This document shows, one piece after another, positions 36,177 to 46,250 of a stretch of 64,000 bases of DNA; position 1 is the first letter of the stretch; each line of letters starts with the position of its first letter. A program made the translations under genes and the position numbers. Source of the stretch: Mucilaginibacter ginsenosidivorans (GTDB lineage Bacteria > Bacteroidota > Bacteroidia > Sphingobacteriales > Sphingobacteriaceae). The DNA lies in assembly GCF_007971025.1 (NCBI RefSeq), contig NZ_CP042436.1, positions 682,001 through 746,000 on the forward strand, written 5' to 3'. The notes under the pieces are model-generated. The model made no database searches, was not told where the DNA came from, and worked only from the letters and a program-made list of their open reading frames with translations.

Positions 36177-37181
36177 TTATATTGCGGATGATTTCCTGAC
36201 AAAAAGTTTCGATTTCAATACGTGTGTTTTCTTAAACACATGCTGGCCCTTCTTATCAAGTTCATCAAATAGAAGTGTCGCAGCCTTGATACCCATTTCA
36301 TAAGCGGGTTGCGTAACGGTTGAAAGGCCAAGCAACGGTGCGATCTGCAGGCTCGAAAAACTCACTACTTTCAGGTCGCCAGGTATCGATATATTCATAT
36401 CATTGCACACGTAATACGCGGCAACCGCCAAACGTTCAACAGAACTAAAAATGCCATCGGGCTTTAAGTCTTCCAATGCGTTTTTGATGATAGAATAATT
36501 GATCTTCTCATCCTGGCTGCAATCCACCACCAATTCATCATTGAAAACCATACCATGTTTCGCCAGGGCATCAGCATAGCCCTGCATGCGTACCTTACCA
36601 ATGGAAATGCTTTTGTTTACTACCAGGTATGCTATTCGCTTGCAACCAGTGCTTATCAGGTGTTCTGTAGCTTCAAAACTGCTTTCGTAGTCGTTCGTAG
36701 TAACTTTGGATACATCAATATCTTCGTAAACACGATCGAAAAATACTACAGGAATGTTCTTTTTAGCAAGGGTCTTCAGGTAATTGTGATCATTTGCCTC
36801 GCCCGACACCGACATAATGATACCATCAACCTTCCCGTTATTCAGGTAGTTCACAAAGGATACTTCTTTTTCAAAAACATCATCGGTGCGATACAAAAGG
36901 ATGTAAAAACCCTTTTTTCGGGCTACCTCTTCAATTCCGTTTATGGCCTGGGCAAAAAAATCGTTAGCTATTTCTGGTACAATAACAGCCAGGGTCCGGG
37001 TTTTTTTATCCCTAAGGTTGGCTGCATAATGGTTTGGCAGGAAATTATGCTCTTTGGCGAAAGCAAGTATCCGTTCACGGGTATCCTTGTTAATATCAGT
37101 GCTTCCGCTAAAGGCCCTGGAAATGGTCGATGTGGACAAATTAAGTTTCTTGGCCAGCACCTTGATATTGATGTTATCCAT
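36177..37181 (-). CDS. LacI-family transcriptional regulator
   Basis: 334 aa. N-terminal LacI helix-turn-helix (KVLAKKLNLSTSTISRAFSG, then hinge region), followed by a periplasmic-binding-protein-like effector domain (TLAVIVPEIANDFFAQAING, VDGIIMSVSG, IPVVFFDRVYEDIDVSKV). Lies 75 nt downstream of the pullulanase gene on the same strand with its own -7 element. It may control alpha-glucan use; the operator is not identified. Confidence 0.95.
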   Translation of the reverse strand: MDNINIKVLAKKLNLSTSTISRAFSGSTDINKDTRERILAFAKEHNFLPNHYAANLRDKKTRTLAVIVPEIANDFFAQAINGIEEVARKKGFYILLYRTDDVFEKEVSFVNYLNNGKVDGIIMSVSGEANDHNYLKTLAKKNIPVVFFDRVYEDIDVSKVTTNDYESSFEATEHLISTGCKRIAYLVVNKSISIGKVRMQGYADALAKHGMVFNDELVVDCSQDEKINYSIIKNALEDLKPDGIFSSVERLAVAAYYVCNDMNISIPGDLKVVSFSSLQIAPLLGLSTVTQPAYEMGIKAATLLFDELDKKGQHVFKKTHVLKSKLFVRKSSAI

Positions 37182-37205
37182 TATTTGCAGCTAAATTACT
37201 CCCTC

Positions 37206-37213
37206 CAAATGTA
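37206..37213 (-). promoter_or_regulatory. -7 element for LacI-type regulator gene
   Basis: TACATTTG on the minus strand, perfect TAnnTTTG, 24 nt before the ATG at 37181, with a GGAGGG stretch just after it. Confidence 0.5.
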
Positions 37214-37256
37214 ACAAAAGTATGTATTGAACCTAATTAATTTAGGCTCAATCTGT

Positions 37257-39239
37257 TTACAGTTCATAAAGCAGCCAGGCACTTGTGGCAGGTACTGTTA
37301 TCTGCCCGCCGCCAATAGCCTTCATGCTCTTCTCGTTTATAGTTTTTCCGTCTATCACAAGCCGCCAGCGCCCTTCAGGTATATTAATCCGCCCGTCCGA
37401 CAAGCTCCCGTTAAATATCACCAAAATATTTTTCCAGGTATCCCCGTTTGCGTTGCCGCTGATTTGATAAGCAATCATATCCGGGTCAGCTGTTTCCATA
37501 AATTTCAGGTGTTCCCGTATCATTTTTGCCGATGGCATCCTGAAGGCAGGATGATGTTTTCTAAGAGCAATTAGTGTCTTATAATAGTTGAAAACATCCT
37601 TGTATTTCGATTTCCTGCTCCAGTCAAGTTCGTTAATGGCATCGGGGCTGTTATAAGAATTAGGAATCCCTTTCTTGGTCCGGAGCATTTCGGCTCCTGC
37701 ATGCATAAATGCAACCCCTTGCGACGTAAAAACGATGGTGTTAGCCAATTTATCCATTTTGATAAGATCCTTTTCTGAAGCGTCGGGGTTGGATATTTTC
37801 AGTCGGTCCCAAAGGGTATTATCATCGTGACACGAGACATAATTGATGGTTTGATAGGGTTCAGCCGCCCAGGGGGCTTTAGAATAATTCACTTTGCTAT
37901 AATCCACCTGCGGATGTTTCACCGATCCCACTATCCCGAATTTTACACTCTCGGCAGCGTCCTGAGCGCCGCTCACAAAACCCTTTGATTTCACATCGCT
38001 CCAGCCACCTTTGATGCCGTCACGCATATCGTCGTTGAAAACGGCTATTTTATCAAGTTTGTATGCATTCTTTTTTACTGCGCGCAGGTCCTCTGGCAGG
38101 GGGCTGTTGCCGGCCGTCCAGCCTTCGCCGTAAATAAATATTGTTGGGTCTATTTTATGCAGCGCAGCGCTGATGTCGTTCATCGTTTCAATGTCGTGCA
38201 CACCCATCAGGTCGAACCGGAAACCGTCCAAGTGATATTCCTTTGCCCAATATACAACCGATTCGATCATGTACTTACGCATCATCGCCTTTTCCGATGC
38301 CGTCTCATTGCCGCAAGCCGTAGCATTTGAATAGGCGCCCTTTTCTGTATGCCGGTAAAAATAGCCCGGCACAAACTGGTTAAAGTTGGATGCGGTGTCG
38401 CTGGTATGGTTATACACCACATCCAATATCACACGCAAGCCGTTTGCATGCAGGGTTTGCACCATTTTTTTAAACTCGCGTATACGCACATTTCCATCGA
38501 AAGCATCTGTCGAATAGCTGCCTTCCGGAACATTGTAATTAAGCGGGTCATAACCCCAGTTATACTGGTTTGCTTCGGGCTTAGTCTCATCCACCGAATT
38601 GTAGTCGAACGAGGGCAGTAGATGTATGTGTGTTACCCCAAGCGATTTGATATGGTCCAGCCCCGTCGACGTTCCGTCCGGCGATTTGGTTTTAGTTTCG
38701 GCCAATCCTAAAAACTTACCTTTGTGCGTTATACCCGAATTAGGATCCATAGACAGATCGCGAACATGTAATTCGTATATCATAATATCGGTGAAGTTCT
38801 TTTGCCCGGGCTTTTTATCCAGCGCCCAGCCTTTCGGATTGGTCGATGCCAGGTCGGCGACCATGCCGCGTTGGCCGTTCACGCCCACCGCTTTTGCATA
38901 AATATCCGGTCGCTCTTTTAGCCACCGGCCATTAATACTGGCCTGGAAAGTATAATACTGGTTCTTAAGGTTTTCTTTTACCGTAGTTTCCCAAACGCCG
39001 TCTTTAGCTCTGCTCAAATTGATGGTCTGTAAAGGTTTACCTCCGTCCCCCGCCGCATACAACCTTAGTTTTACCGCAGCAGCGGTCGGCGCCCATATCT
39101 TAAAAACGGTTTGCTCCGGCGACCAGTTGACACCGAGATCGTTCCCGTTATATACCGGGTAATCATTTTTTTGGGGTTTATACGAGGTCGATAAAACAGA
39201 GACCATAAATAATGCTAAAACTATCCGCGGGAATTTCAT
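37257..39239 (-). CDS. pulA: type I pullulanase, secreted (GH13_14)
   Basis: 660 aa with a signal peptide. A CBM48-like N-terminal domain (TVFKIWAPTAAAVKLRLY) precedes the GH13 barrel: the pullulanase signature YNWGYDPLNYNVPEGSYS, then VILDVVYNHT, GFRFDLMGVHD (nucleophile Asp), IYGEGW (acid/base Glu) and SCHDDNTLWDRL. It cuts alpha-1,6 branches of glycogen, pullulan or limit dextrins. No lipobox cysteine, so probably periplasmic or released. Followed by the LacI gene. Confidence 0.95.
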   Translation of the reverse strand: MKFPRIVLALFMVSVLSTSYKPQKNDYPVYNGNDLGVNWSPEQTVFKIWAPTAAAVKLRLYAAGDGGKPLQTINLSRAKDGVWETTVKENLKNQYYTFQASINGRWLKERPDIYAKAVGVNGQRGMVADLASTNPKGWALDKKPGQKNFTDIMIYELHVRDLSMDPNSGITHKGKFLGLAETKTKSPDGTSTGLDHIKSLGVTHIHLLPSFDYNSVDETKPEANQYNWGYDPLNYNVPEGSYSTDAFDGNVRIREFKKMVQTLHANGLRVILDVVYNHTSDTASNFNQFVPGYFYRHTEKGAYSNATACGNETASEKAMMRKYMIESVVYWAKEYHLDGFRFDLMGVHDIETMNDISAALHKIDPTIFIYGEGWTAGNSPLPEDLRAVKKNAYKLDKIAVFNDDMRDGIKGGWSDVKSKGFVSGAQDAAESVKFGIVGSVKHPQVDYSKVNYSKAPWAAEPYQTINYVSCHDDNTLWDRLKISNPDASEKDLIKMDKLANTIVFTSQGVAFMHAGAEMLRTKKGIPNSYNSPDAINELDWSRKSKYKDVFNYYKTLIALRKHHPAFRMPSAKMIREHLKFMETADPDMIAYQISGNANGDTWKNILVIFNGSLSDGRINIPEGRWRLVIDGKTINEKSMKAIGGGQITVPATSAWLLYEL

Positions 39240-39363
39240 AGCTGAATGCTTTTATCACGTTTTAAATGTAATCAATTGTAAAATGTTATCGACATTCAAA
39301 ACAATATTAAGCTTTCTAACATTTATACACACCGAGTTACCTATAAACTAAACTTACTGATTA

Positions 39364-40707
39364 ATGAAACTTCAGTGTTTTTTAAGATATTTATTACTCA
39401 CGGTTTCTCTGGGAATTATCTTACCGATCTCTTCAAAAGCATACTCCGTATTTGCTCACCTTGCCATAATAGATGCAAGCTGGAAACCGTCGTTAGTACC
39501 ATTACTCAAAGAAAAATATCCAAACGCGACCGAAGATGAGCTCCGTGTTGCGCATTCGTATGCCTATGGTGGCAGCCTTATGCCCGATTTGGGGTATTTT
39601 CCTTTTGGTAGCGTCTATTTCACCAATCTTGCGCACTATGTTCGTACCGGCGATTTTATAACGAACCTCATCGGCCAATCAAAAAACATCAACGAGTATG
39701 CCCTTGCGCTCGGCGCACTTTCTCATTATTTAACCGACGAATACGGGCATTCACTTGCTACCAATGTCGCCGAACCTATAGTGTATCCTGTTATCGGAAA
39801 AAAATTCGGCAAGCTTGTTACATACGAGCAGGCACCTATTTATCATAGCCGGATGGAATTTGGCTTTGATGTACTTCAAGTGGCGCGTGGCAATTATGCA
39901 TCACAGGAATATCACGATTTTATTGGGTTTAATGTCTCAAAACCCTTATTGGAACGCGCTTTTTTAATGACGTACGGATTGGATCTTGACGATGTTTTTA
40001 ATGGCAAACTGGATCTGACGATTTCGACCTTTCGCTGGTCCGTCAGAACGTTATTGCCCGGGCTTACGCGCACCGCCTGGTCCATGAAAAAGGCTGAGAT
40101 AATGAAAGCAAACCCTGCTATGAACAGCCGGAAGTTTCATGCAAGAATAAAAAGAAAAGAATATTTTCACGATTATGGACGTGACCGTGAGCGACCAAAT
40201 CTAAGGACAAGGATCACTGCTTTTATAATAAAAATACTTCCGAAAGTCGGTCCTTTAAAAGCCCTGAAATTTACAACGCCGGGGCCGGAAGGCGAAAAGT
40301 TATTCATTAAAAGCTTTGATACTGTAATGGTCTGTTACCGGCAGGACCTGCAAAAACTTCTCCGGCACGAAGACCTTAGTTTAAGGGACATAAATTTTGA
40401 CACCGGAATGCCAACGACACCGGGTGAGTATGCTATAGCCGATCAGACTTACAGCCAGATACTTATCCAATTACAGGAAAAGAAATTCAAAAACCTCACC
40501 GTTCCGTTGCGCCAAAATATTCTTGCTTATTATAACAAACCTGATACCACGACCAAGTCTAACGAGCATAAGGAATACAAAATAGACTGGGAGAAAACTT
40601 ACCTGGCACTACAGCAAATCAGAACCGCAAAAACTACTGCTATTGACAGTTTAAAATTCCCACCAGACACTTCCGGCTCGAAAATTGCAGCAGGTACTGT
40701 TAAATAA
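39364..40707 (+). CDS. secreted zinc-dependent phospholipase C-like protein
   Basis: 447 aa with a signal peptide (LLLTVSLGIILPISSKAYS). The mature N-terminus begins SVFAHLAIIDASW, and the Zn_dep_PLPC-like helical fold follows: AYGGSLMPDLGYFPFGS, AHYVRTGDFI, YALALGALSHYLTDEYGHS. The aspartates and histidines expected to bind zinc are present. The C-terminal third is lysine-rich and unassigned. First of three genes on the plus strand (39364-42693) of hydrolase character. Confidence 0.83.
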   Translation: MKLQCFLRYLLLTVSLGIILPISSKAYSVFAHLAIIDASWKPSLVPLLKEKYPNATEDELRVAHSYAYGGSLMPDLGYFPFGSVYFTNLAHYVRTGDFITNLIGQSKNINEYALALGALSHYLTDEYGHSLATNVAEPIVYPVIGKKFGKLVTYEQAPIYHSRMEFGFDVLQVARGNYASQEYHDFIGFNVSKPLLERAFLMTYGLDLDDVFNGKLDLTISTFRWSVRTLLPGLTRTAWSMKKAEIMKANPAMNSRKFHARIKRKEYFHDYGRDRERPNLRTRITAFIIKILPKVGPLKALKFTTPGPEGEKLFIKSFDTVMVCYRQDLQKLLRHEDLSLRDINFDTGMPTTPGEYAIADQTYSQILIQLQEKKFKNLTVPLRQNILAYYNKPDTTTKSNEHKEYKIDWEKTYLALQQIRTAKTTAIDSLKFPPDTSGSKIAAGTVK

Positions 40708-40712
40708 TATTT

Positions 40713-40731
40713 ACAACTCTTCAGAGTTTTT
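40713..40731 (+). terminator. short hairpin after phospholipase-like gene
   Basis: AACTC (40715-40719), TTCA loop, GAGTT (40724-40728) followed by TTT. A weak terminator or attenuator before the next gene. Confidence 0.35.
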
Positions 40732-40758
40732 ATAGGATTAGAGAGGTATGGGGTTTTT

Positions 40759-41784
40759 ATGCTACGCGGGATAAACTATGATATAGGTACTTTTTACAGG
40801 AAAGACGAATTAAGCCGACCAGATTTTGACGAGGCGACAATAAAAAGAGAACTGGAGATCATCAAAAATGACCTGCATTGCGATGCTGTTAAGATCACAG
40901 GATATGATACTTACCGGCTGGCAAAAGCAGCAGAATTTGCCCTGCAGCTGGGTCTGCAGGTTTGGCTCACACCCGCTCATATTGATGCAGCACCGGCCGA
41001 AGCCGCGCAACACCTGGTAGAATGTGCCATTGCAGCCGAAAACCTGCGGCTTATATATGGTAATATCATTTTCGTGACCGGATTTGAATATTCTATATTT
41101 CTTAAAGGTTTTATGAAGGGTGAGACCATTTACGAAAGGCTGGGCAAAATGTTCAACCCGGTGGGGCTTATCCTTAACCTGCTGGGATTGAGGGCGGGCA
41201 TCTACCGTAAACTAAATATTTACCTGAAAGAAACCACGCAACAGATAAGAACCTATTTTAAGGGGCAGGTAACATACGCCTCAGGTACGTGGGAAAAGAT
41301 CAATTGGGACTTGTTCGATCTGATCGGGATCGATCATTATCGTGCCGCTTATAACCGGGCATTTTATAATAAACAATTAGAAGCCTACTATAAATACAAC
41401 AAGCCTGTTGTGGTGATGGAATTTGGTTGCTGCGCCTATAAAGGTGCCGAAGATAAGGGTCCAATGGGATGGGCCATAACCGAAATGGTGGGTGAAAAGC
41501 AAATTGTAAAGGACGCCTATCTACGGGACGAAAGCGTACAGGCCAATTACATTACCGAAACGCTTGATCTGATTAAGCAGGAAAAGGTTTATGCTGCTTT
41601 TGTGTTCACTTTTATAAACCCTATGTATAAGTACGATGCCAATCCCCGGTTTGATCTCGACCTGGCTAGTTTTGGCATAGTAAAACCCGTTAATGAACCG
41701 GATGAAGGCTACAAAGGATTAAAATGGCAACCCAAGGAAGCATTTTATAGCCTTGCACTATATTACCAGCAAATGAAACCGTAA
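40759..41784 (+). CDS. glycoside-hydrolase-like TIM-barrel protein (often misnamed abortive-infection protein)
   Basis: 341 aa, no signal peptide. It opens MLRGINYDIGTFYRKDELSR and has the layout of a GH-type barrel: VKITGYDTYRLAKAAEFALQ, VTGFEYSIFLKGFM (candidate acid/base Glu), GIDHYRAAYNRAFY, VVMEFGCCAYKGAEDKGPMG (candidate nucleophile Glu) and DLDLASFGIVKP. I recognise the family from actinobacteria, where database entries call it abortive infection protein without experimental support. Two glutamates on strand ends suggest a retaining glycosidase, substrate unknown. Confidence 0.8.
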   Translation: MLRGINYDIGTFYRKDELSRPDFDEATIKRELEIIKNDLHCDAVKITGYDTYRLAKAAEFALQLGLQVWLTPAHIDAAPAEAAQHLVECAIAAENLRLIYGNIIFVTGFEYSIFLKGFMKGETIYERLGKMFNPVGLILNLLGLRAGIYRKLNIYLKETTQQIRTYFKGQVTYASGTWEKINWDLFDLIGIDHYRAAYNRAFYNKQLEAYYKYNKPVVVMEFGCCAYKGAEDKGPMGWAITEMVGEKQIVKDAYLRDESVQANYITETLDLIKQEKVYAAFVFTFINPMYKYDANPRFDLDLASFGIVKPVNEPDEGYKGLKWQPKEAFYSLALYYQQMKP

Positions 41785-41805
41785 ATTCGGTGATATATCC
41801 GTCGT

Positions 41806-42693
41806 ATGAGATCACTTATTCTTTTAGCGTTCATTGTATTGCTGGCCGCCGGCCCGAGTAATTGTTTTGCTCAGTCCGAAAAAGATGCGGTCATTTTTCA
41901 TATCACATCGGCACATACCTCATTCCCCGATACGGGCCGGGCGAAGGGGCATATATACAATAAGGTGCTTTATGCAGCTTCCGGGCATTATAACGACAGC
42001 ACAGTGCTGATCATCGCTCCTAAAGACCTGGATGCCCAAAGATCGGTGGATATTATTTTCTTGTTTCATGGCTGGTTCAATAATGTGGATACGGCAGCCG
42101 AACACTACCAGCTTACACGGCAATTCCTTGCATCACACCTGAATGCCGTTTTGGTTTTAGCGGAAACAGCCAAAAACGCACCGGATAGTTATGGTGGCAA
42201 ATTAGAATATCCCGGGATGTTCAAATCGCTCGTTGCTGATGTAATGGAGGGCTTACGGTCAAAGCACCTGGTCGGAAAAAGCACAGTTCCGGGCCATATT
42301 CTGCTGGCGGGCCATAGCGGCGCCTACCGGGTTATGGCGCGTATCATTCAAAACGGGCAAATGTCAATTGACGAAGCTATCCTGTTCGATTCCCTTTATG
42401 CAGAAACGGAAAAATATGTGGCATGGATAAAGGCGGATAAAGCGCATCGCTTCATAGATATTTATACCGACCACGGTGGCACAGACGGGGAAACAAAAGA
42501 CATGATGAGACAGCTTGACACCGCGAAGCTCACTTACATCAGTACAGAGGAAAGCCTGTTGACGCCAAAAATGCTGCAACAAAACAGGCTGGCTTATATT
42601 CACAGCCTGCACGAGCACGACAAGATCATTGCCAACCCGGATAATTTTCTTCTTTTCCTGCTAAACGAGCCTTTTTTGAAAAAAAGCAGGTGA
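41806..42693 (+). CDS. secreted alpha/beta-hydrolase-like protein
   Basis: 295 aa with a signal peptide (MRSLILLAFIVLLAAGPSNC, ending FAQ). The fold cues are VDIIFLFHGWFNNVDTAAEH (oxyanion region), ILLAGHSGAYRVMARII (nucleophile elbow GHSGA) and a late LHEHDKI that could hold the catalytic His. Substrate unknown. It follows the TIM-barrel gene by 21 nt and is probably cotranscribed. It is convergent with the CotH gene, only 3 nt apart. Confidence 0.75.
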   Translation: MRSLILLAFIVLLAAGPSNCFAQSEKDAVIFHITSAHTSFPDTGRAKGHIYNKVLYAASGHYNDSTVLIIAPKDLDAQRSVDIIFLFHGWFNNVDTAAEHYQLTRQFLASHLNAVLVLAETAKNAPDSYGGKLEYPGMFKSLVADVMEGLRSKHLVGKSTVPGHILLAGHSGAYRVMARIIQNGQMSIDEAILFDSLYAETEKYVAWIKADKAHRFIDIYTDHGGTDGETKDMMRQLDTAKLTYISTEESLLTPKMLQQNRLAYIHSLHEHDKIIANPDNFLLFLLNEPFLKKSR

Positions 42694-42696
42694 ACG

Positions 42697-44280
42697 CTAC
42701 CATGTGCTTATCTGCTGGTCCATCCAGTTTATCCGCTGCGAAAGCCAGTCGCGGGTATATTTCACTTCGTTCAGGTAGGACCCGGTAACGACCGGATTTG
42801 GCCACACATAGATATGCAGGATATCCCAACGCTGAAAATTATAGCCTTGTGAAAGATCAAGTTGCTTGGCTGTCTGATCAATAAAAGTTAGAATACCGGG
42901 CAACTTCTGTCCTTTAAGTTCGTTCCATTTTGCCTTGACCTTCGCCTTAAAGGCAGGGTCCTGGAAAAGCCTTTGAAACCACGTCGAATTCATGATCCAC
43001 CAACCAGTGGGGTACTGGCAATCGCTGTAATTGGTATTGCCGGCAGCAAGGTCGAAGTCCCAAAGCGGCCCCATACCTAGTTTCCCGTTTCGGTCTTTAT
43101 AATAGTAGATGCTGCTGTAGTCTTTAGCGTCGTTGTCCTTCATGATCTCCTTAACCAGGTACCAATCGATGAACGAATCGACATTGATATATTTTGCGTA
43201 GCCGTTAACGGGATCGGCAAAATTTGCTGCAAAAATAGCATCCTCTGTATCCTGGATATATTGCTTGATGTAATTGAACTGATCGGTCGTAGTATTGTCC
43301 GGTGTATTCAGGTTGATGGGCAAACCATGAGTTGTGTAAAAATAATTCACCTCGCCAAGCCGCTGGTCCAGTTCCAGCAGATAGCCGCCGGTTACCGCAT
43401 CGCCGGTGTTATCAGTTGTCTTTATATCGGTGATATTTATCCTGTTCGGGTCCACTTCCACCTGTTGCGTCATATAATAATTGCCGATGTATTCGCCATT
43501 CATTACCACTTCAACAAATCTTCCTGAGGGGGTAAAATCTGCGCCAAATTGTTTGCCCATTTCAAATGCTATCGCATTTCGCATCAGGGTTTTATCGGCG
43601 TAGTTGGCAAGCAAAACCCAATTTTTTGCTGCAGGGAATCCGAGCATCCCGGTTTTTTTATTGAATTTCAGGCGATAAGGTTTCTTGGGCATATCCCAGG
43701 TCGAATTTCCCCTGCCTTTTATTTGAAGGTCAATGCTGGTTACGTCTTGTTGGTAGGGCGAATCATTTACATCCACTTTAAGCGTCCCTGTAACATAATT
43801 ATCCTTCGATACAACAGGCGACGCCGTGGTCAGATAAAAAATGGGCAGGCCTGAATACCTGGTAATGTTAACCGTATAATTTTTATTGGTTCCATCAGCC
43901 CTTGTTAAAGTATAAGTAACGGGCTTTTTAAAATCATTAATCGTAACACCGCTTTTTTGTACTATGCCGTTTACCTTGAGCGTACTGCCGTCAGCAACAA
44001 TAAAGCTCGGCGCCAGCAATTTGGTGGTATCCTGTAATGACGATAGTACCCCGTTCAGGGTATCACCTTGCAATTTGCAAATAACATACTCGTGTATTTT
44101 TCCCTGGTTGTTAGCCTGTTCAAAAGTCATATAGATATCAGCCGGTGGGTCTGTTGTAACAACAGGCTTCTTGTCTTTTTTACAACCCGATAAAATTATA
44201 GCTACAATGAAAAAGACACGCAGCGCCTTTAGCGTGCAAGTATTGATGCGCGTCGAAAAAGACGTGATAAAAATGTGCAT
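42697..44280 (-). CDS. CotH-kinase-family lipoprotein
   Basis: 527 aa. The N-terminus ends in a lipobox (AIILSGCKKDKK), so it is a lipid-anchored envelope protein. A beta-domain of about 100 residues with YMTFEQANNQG and YTLTRADGTNKNYTV precedes the CotH domain: LQIKGRGNSTWDMPKKPYRLKF, KNWVLLANYADKTLMRNAIA, VVMNGEYIGNYYMTQQV and GPLWDFDLAAGN. CotH-type proteins phosphorylate spore-coat proteins or occur as secreted proteins in many non-sporulating bacteria. Target unknown here. Confidence 0.9.
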   Translation of the reverse strand: MHIFITSFSTRINTCTLKALRVFFIVAIILSGCKKDKKPVVTTDPPADIYMTFEQANNQGKIHEYVICKLQGDTLNGVLSSLQDTTKLLAPSFIVADGSTLKVNGIVQKSGVTINDFKKPVTYTLTRADGTNKNYTVNITRYSGLPIFYLTTASPVVSKDNYVTGTLKVDVNDSPYQQDVTSIDLQIKGRGNSTWDMPKKPYRLKFNKKTGMLGFPAAKNWVLLANYADKTLMRNAIAFEMGKQFGADFTPSGRFVEVVMNGEYIGNYYMTQQVEVDPNRINITDIKTTDNTGDAVTGGYLLELDQRLGEVNYFYTTHGLPINLNTPDNTTTDQFNYIKQYIQDTEDAIFAANFADPVNGYAKYINVDSFIDWYLVKEIMKDNDAKDYSSIYYYKDRNGKLGMGPLWDFDLAAGNTNYSDCQYPTGWWIMNSTWFQRLFQDPAFKAKVKAKWNELKGQKLPGILTFIDQTAKQLDLSQGYNFQRWDILHIYVWPNPVVTGSYLNEVKYTRDWLSQRINWMDQQISTW

Positions 44281-44342
44281 TCTAAAATATTTATTAGCAA
44301 AAGAACAACTAATATAATAGTTATTTAGTTATTATGAAAATA

Positions 44343-46091
44343 TCAGGCGACCGGAACCGGCGACTGAGGCAAGTGCCTGCGGATATCCGACAGGAGCTGC
44401 TGGGGTTGAAAAGGTTTTAACATCACATCGGCAAAGCCGGTGGCTACCAGGTCCTTCATCATGTTCTGGTCAACCAGCGACGCAGTGAAAGCAATGACAG
44501 GGATAGCTGGATAATGACTCTTTATTTGAAAAATGGCCTCGAAACCGCTCATTACCGGCATCTCGAGGTCCATAAGGATAATATCGAACGAGCTGTCCTT
44601 TTGCAGCGCCTCAATAGCTTCGAGCCCGTTGTACACCGGCACCACCTCAGCTTTATACCCGGTAAGTATCTTTTTTGCAACCATCATATTCAGTTGGTTG
44701 TCTTCAGCCAGCAGCAGGCGCACACCATCCAGGTTAGGCTCTTCGCCCGGTTGCTTTTGCGGGGATCTCTTGTCATTTCCGGCGAGGTCAAATTTCACAT
44801 CGAAACTGAACTTGCTGCCTTTTCCCTCGGTACTTACAACTTTTAATTCGCTATCCATCAATTGCAGCAAACGCGCGCAAATGGTGAGACCCAAACCGGT
44901 TCCTGTTACTTTTTTTGTATCCTCGTGATATATCTGTCCAAAACTTTCAAAAATCTTTTGCTGGTCGCCTTTAGCTATCCCCATGCCCGTATCTGCAACT
45001 GTAAAGCTCACCTCAATACCCCTAACCGTTTTGTTCTTGCAAACCGCGGCCAGCGTTACGTGACCCGCATCGGTAAACTTAAGTGCATTGGATAACAGGT
45101 TATTGAATATTTGTATCAGCCGCACGTCATCAGCCATAACCGCTACATCAAGCCGGGGATCGATCTCCGTAACTAACTTCAGCCCTTTTTCGTGGAAAAG
45201 CGCATTGAAAGGCATGCCCACGTTATTTAGCAGCTGGTGCAGGTTCAGTTCGCTGGGGTGTATCTCCAGTTTATTGGCTTCTATTTTGTTAAAATCCAGA
45301 ATATTATTCACCTGGTGCAGCATGTGGTCAGAACAGTACTTCAGTATCTGGAAGTACTCCTCCTGCCGCTCGGGGTCCTTTTCCTGCTTAAGCAAATTCA
45401 CAACACCAATGATGCCGTTAAGCGGTGTGCGCAATTCGTGCCCCATTGTGGCTAAAAAACGCGTGCGGGCTTCTATCACGCGGTTGCTCTGGTCGACAAG
45501 CTCATTAATATATTTTTTCTCAAAAAAAAGATATGCTACAGCGAAAACAATGGTCGAAGCAATTGCCGTTATCCTGTTCACAAATGATATCCTGCGGACC
45601 TGGAAAGCCGTTATTTCCTCAAATGGGTGGATATTCCGGCCAATGGCGACGCAAATGATAAACGAGAGTACAATAATAGAAATGTAAGTGACCGACTCCC
45701 TGTATTGCGTTTGCTTCAGATCGACGATGATCGGCACTGCAACCAGTATAGGGAAAAAATAAAGATAGTCTTCCGTTTGCAGCCCTTCAACAAAAGTATT
45801 TGCTATAAGCAGCCCACAAACTATCGAGATCACAAAAATGGTGAGATTACCAATGTGACCGTTATATTTCATCAGCATCACCAGCAGTATCGCAAAGCAA
45901 AACGAAGCCACTACAATTGATGAGGCGTATAAGCCGAGATACGAACTATAAACCGAAAGGCCAACGCCTGCTAACAGGGCGGCTATACCCAACTGGTAGG
46001 TCCTCTTCGAAACATCTTTGATATCGAAAAGAGGGTTAGGATGCCTGTCCTCCTCCTTAAGGCGGTGATATTTGTCGGTAATCGTTCTCAT
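44343..46091 (-). CDS. hybrid sensor histidine kinase/response regulator
   Basis: About 582 aa. Five or six membrane helices (residues 30-190), then HisKA with MGHELRTPLNGIIG (His218), HATPase_c with NLLSNALKFTDAG, DTGMGIAKGDQQKIFESFGQ and GTGLGLTICARLL, and a C-terminal receiver domain (LLAEDNQLN, DIILMDLEMPVMSG with the phospho-acceptor near 507, KPFQPQQL). The membrane part holds no periplasmic sensor. The frame also allows a GTG start at 46130 (13 residues longer). No cognate output protein is adjacent. Confidence 0.93.
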   Translation of the reverse strand: MRTITDKYHRLKEEDRHPNPLFDIKDVSKRTYQLGIAALLAGVGLSVYSSYLGLYASSIVVASFCFAILLVMLMKYNGHIGNLTIFVISIVCGLLIANTFVEGLQTEDYLYFFPILVAVPIIVDLKQTQYRESVTYISIIVLSFIICVAIGRNIHPFEEITAFQVRRISFVNRITAIASTIVFAVAYLFFEKKYINELVDQSNRVIEARTRFLATMGHELRTPLNGIIGVVNLLKQEKDPERQEEYFQILKYCSDHMLHQVNNILDFNKIEANKLEIHPSELNLHQLLNNVGMPFNALFHEKGLKLVTEIDPRLDVAVMADDVRLIQIFNNLLSNALKFTDAGHVTLAAVCKNKTVRGIEVSFTVADTGMGIAKGDQQKIFESFGQIYHEDTKKVTGTGLGLTICARLLQLMDSELKVVSTEGKGSKFSFDVKFDLAGNDKRSPQKQPGEEPNLDGVRLLLAEDNQLNMMVAKKILTGYKAEVVPVYNGLEAIEALQKDSSFDIILMDLEMPVMSGFEAIFQIKSHYPAIPVIAFTASLVDQNMMKDLVATGFADVMLKPFQPQQLLSDIRRHLPQSPVPVA

Positions 46092-46250
46092 TACCGGAAA
46101 AAAGGATCTGCGGCGCTCATGCTTAGTCACTTAAACTCAACCTTTAAACGATAGAAAAGTTTTAAAAGTTCAGGTATGCTCAAGGCGCAAATAAACGAAT
46201 TGAACCGTAATTTTAATACGTGAGCGGTAAAATTATATTGCGGGACAAAT

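Noticed and set aside
40759-41784. Phage-defence (abortive infection) role for the 341-aa protein
   Set aside because: The name is a database legacy; sequence shows a glycosidase-like barrel and no defence genes are nearby.
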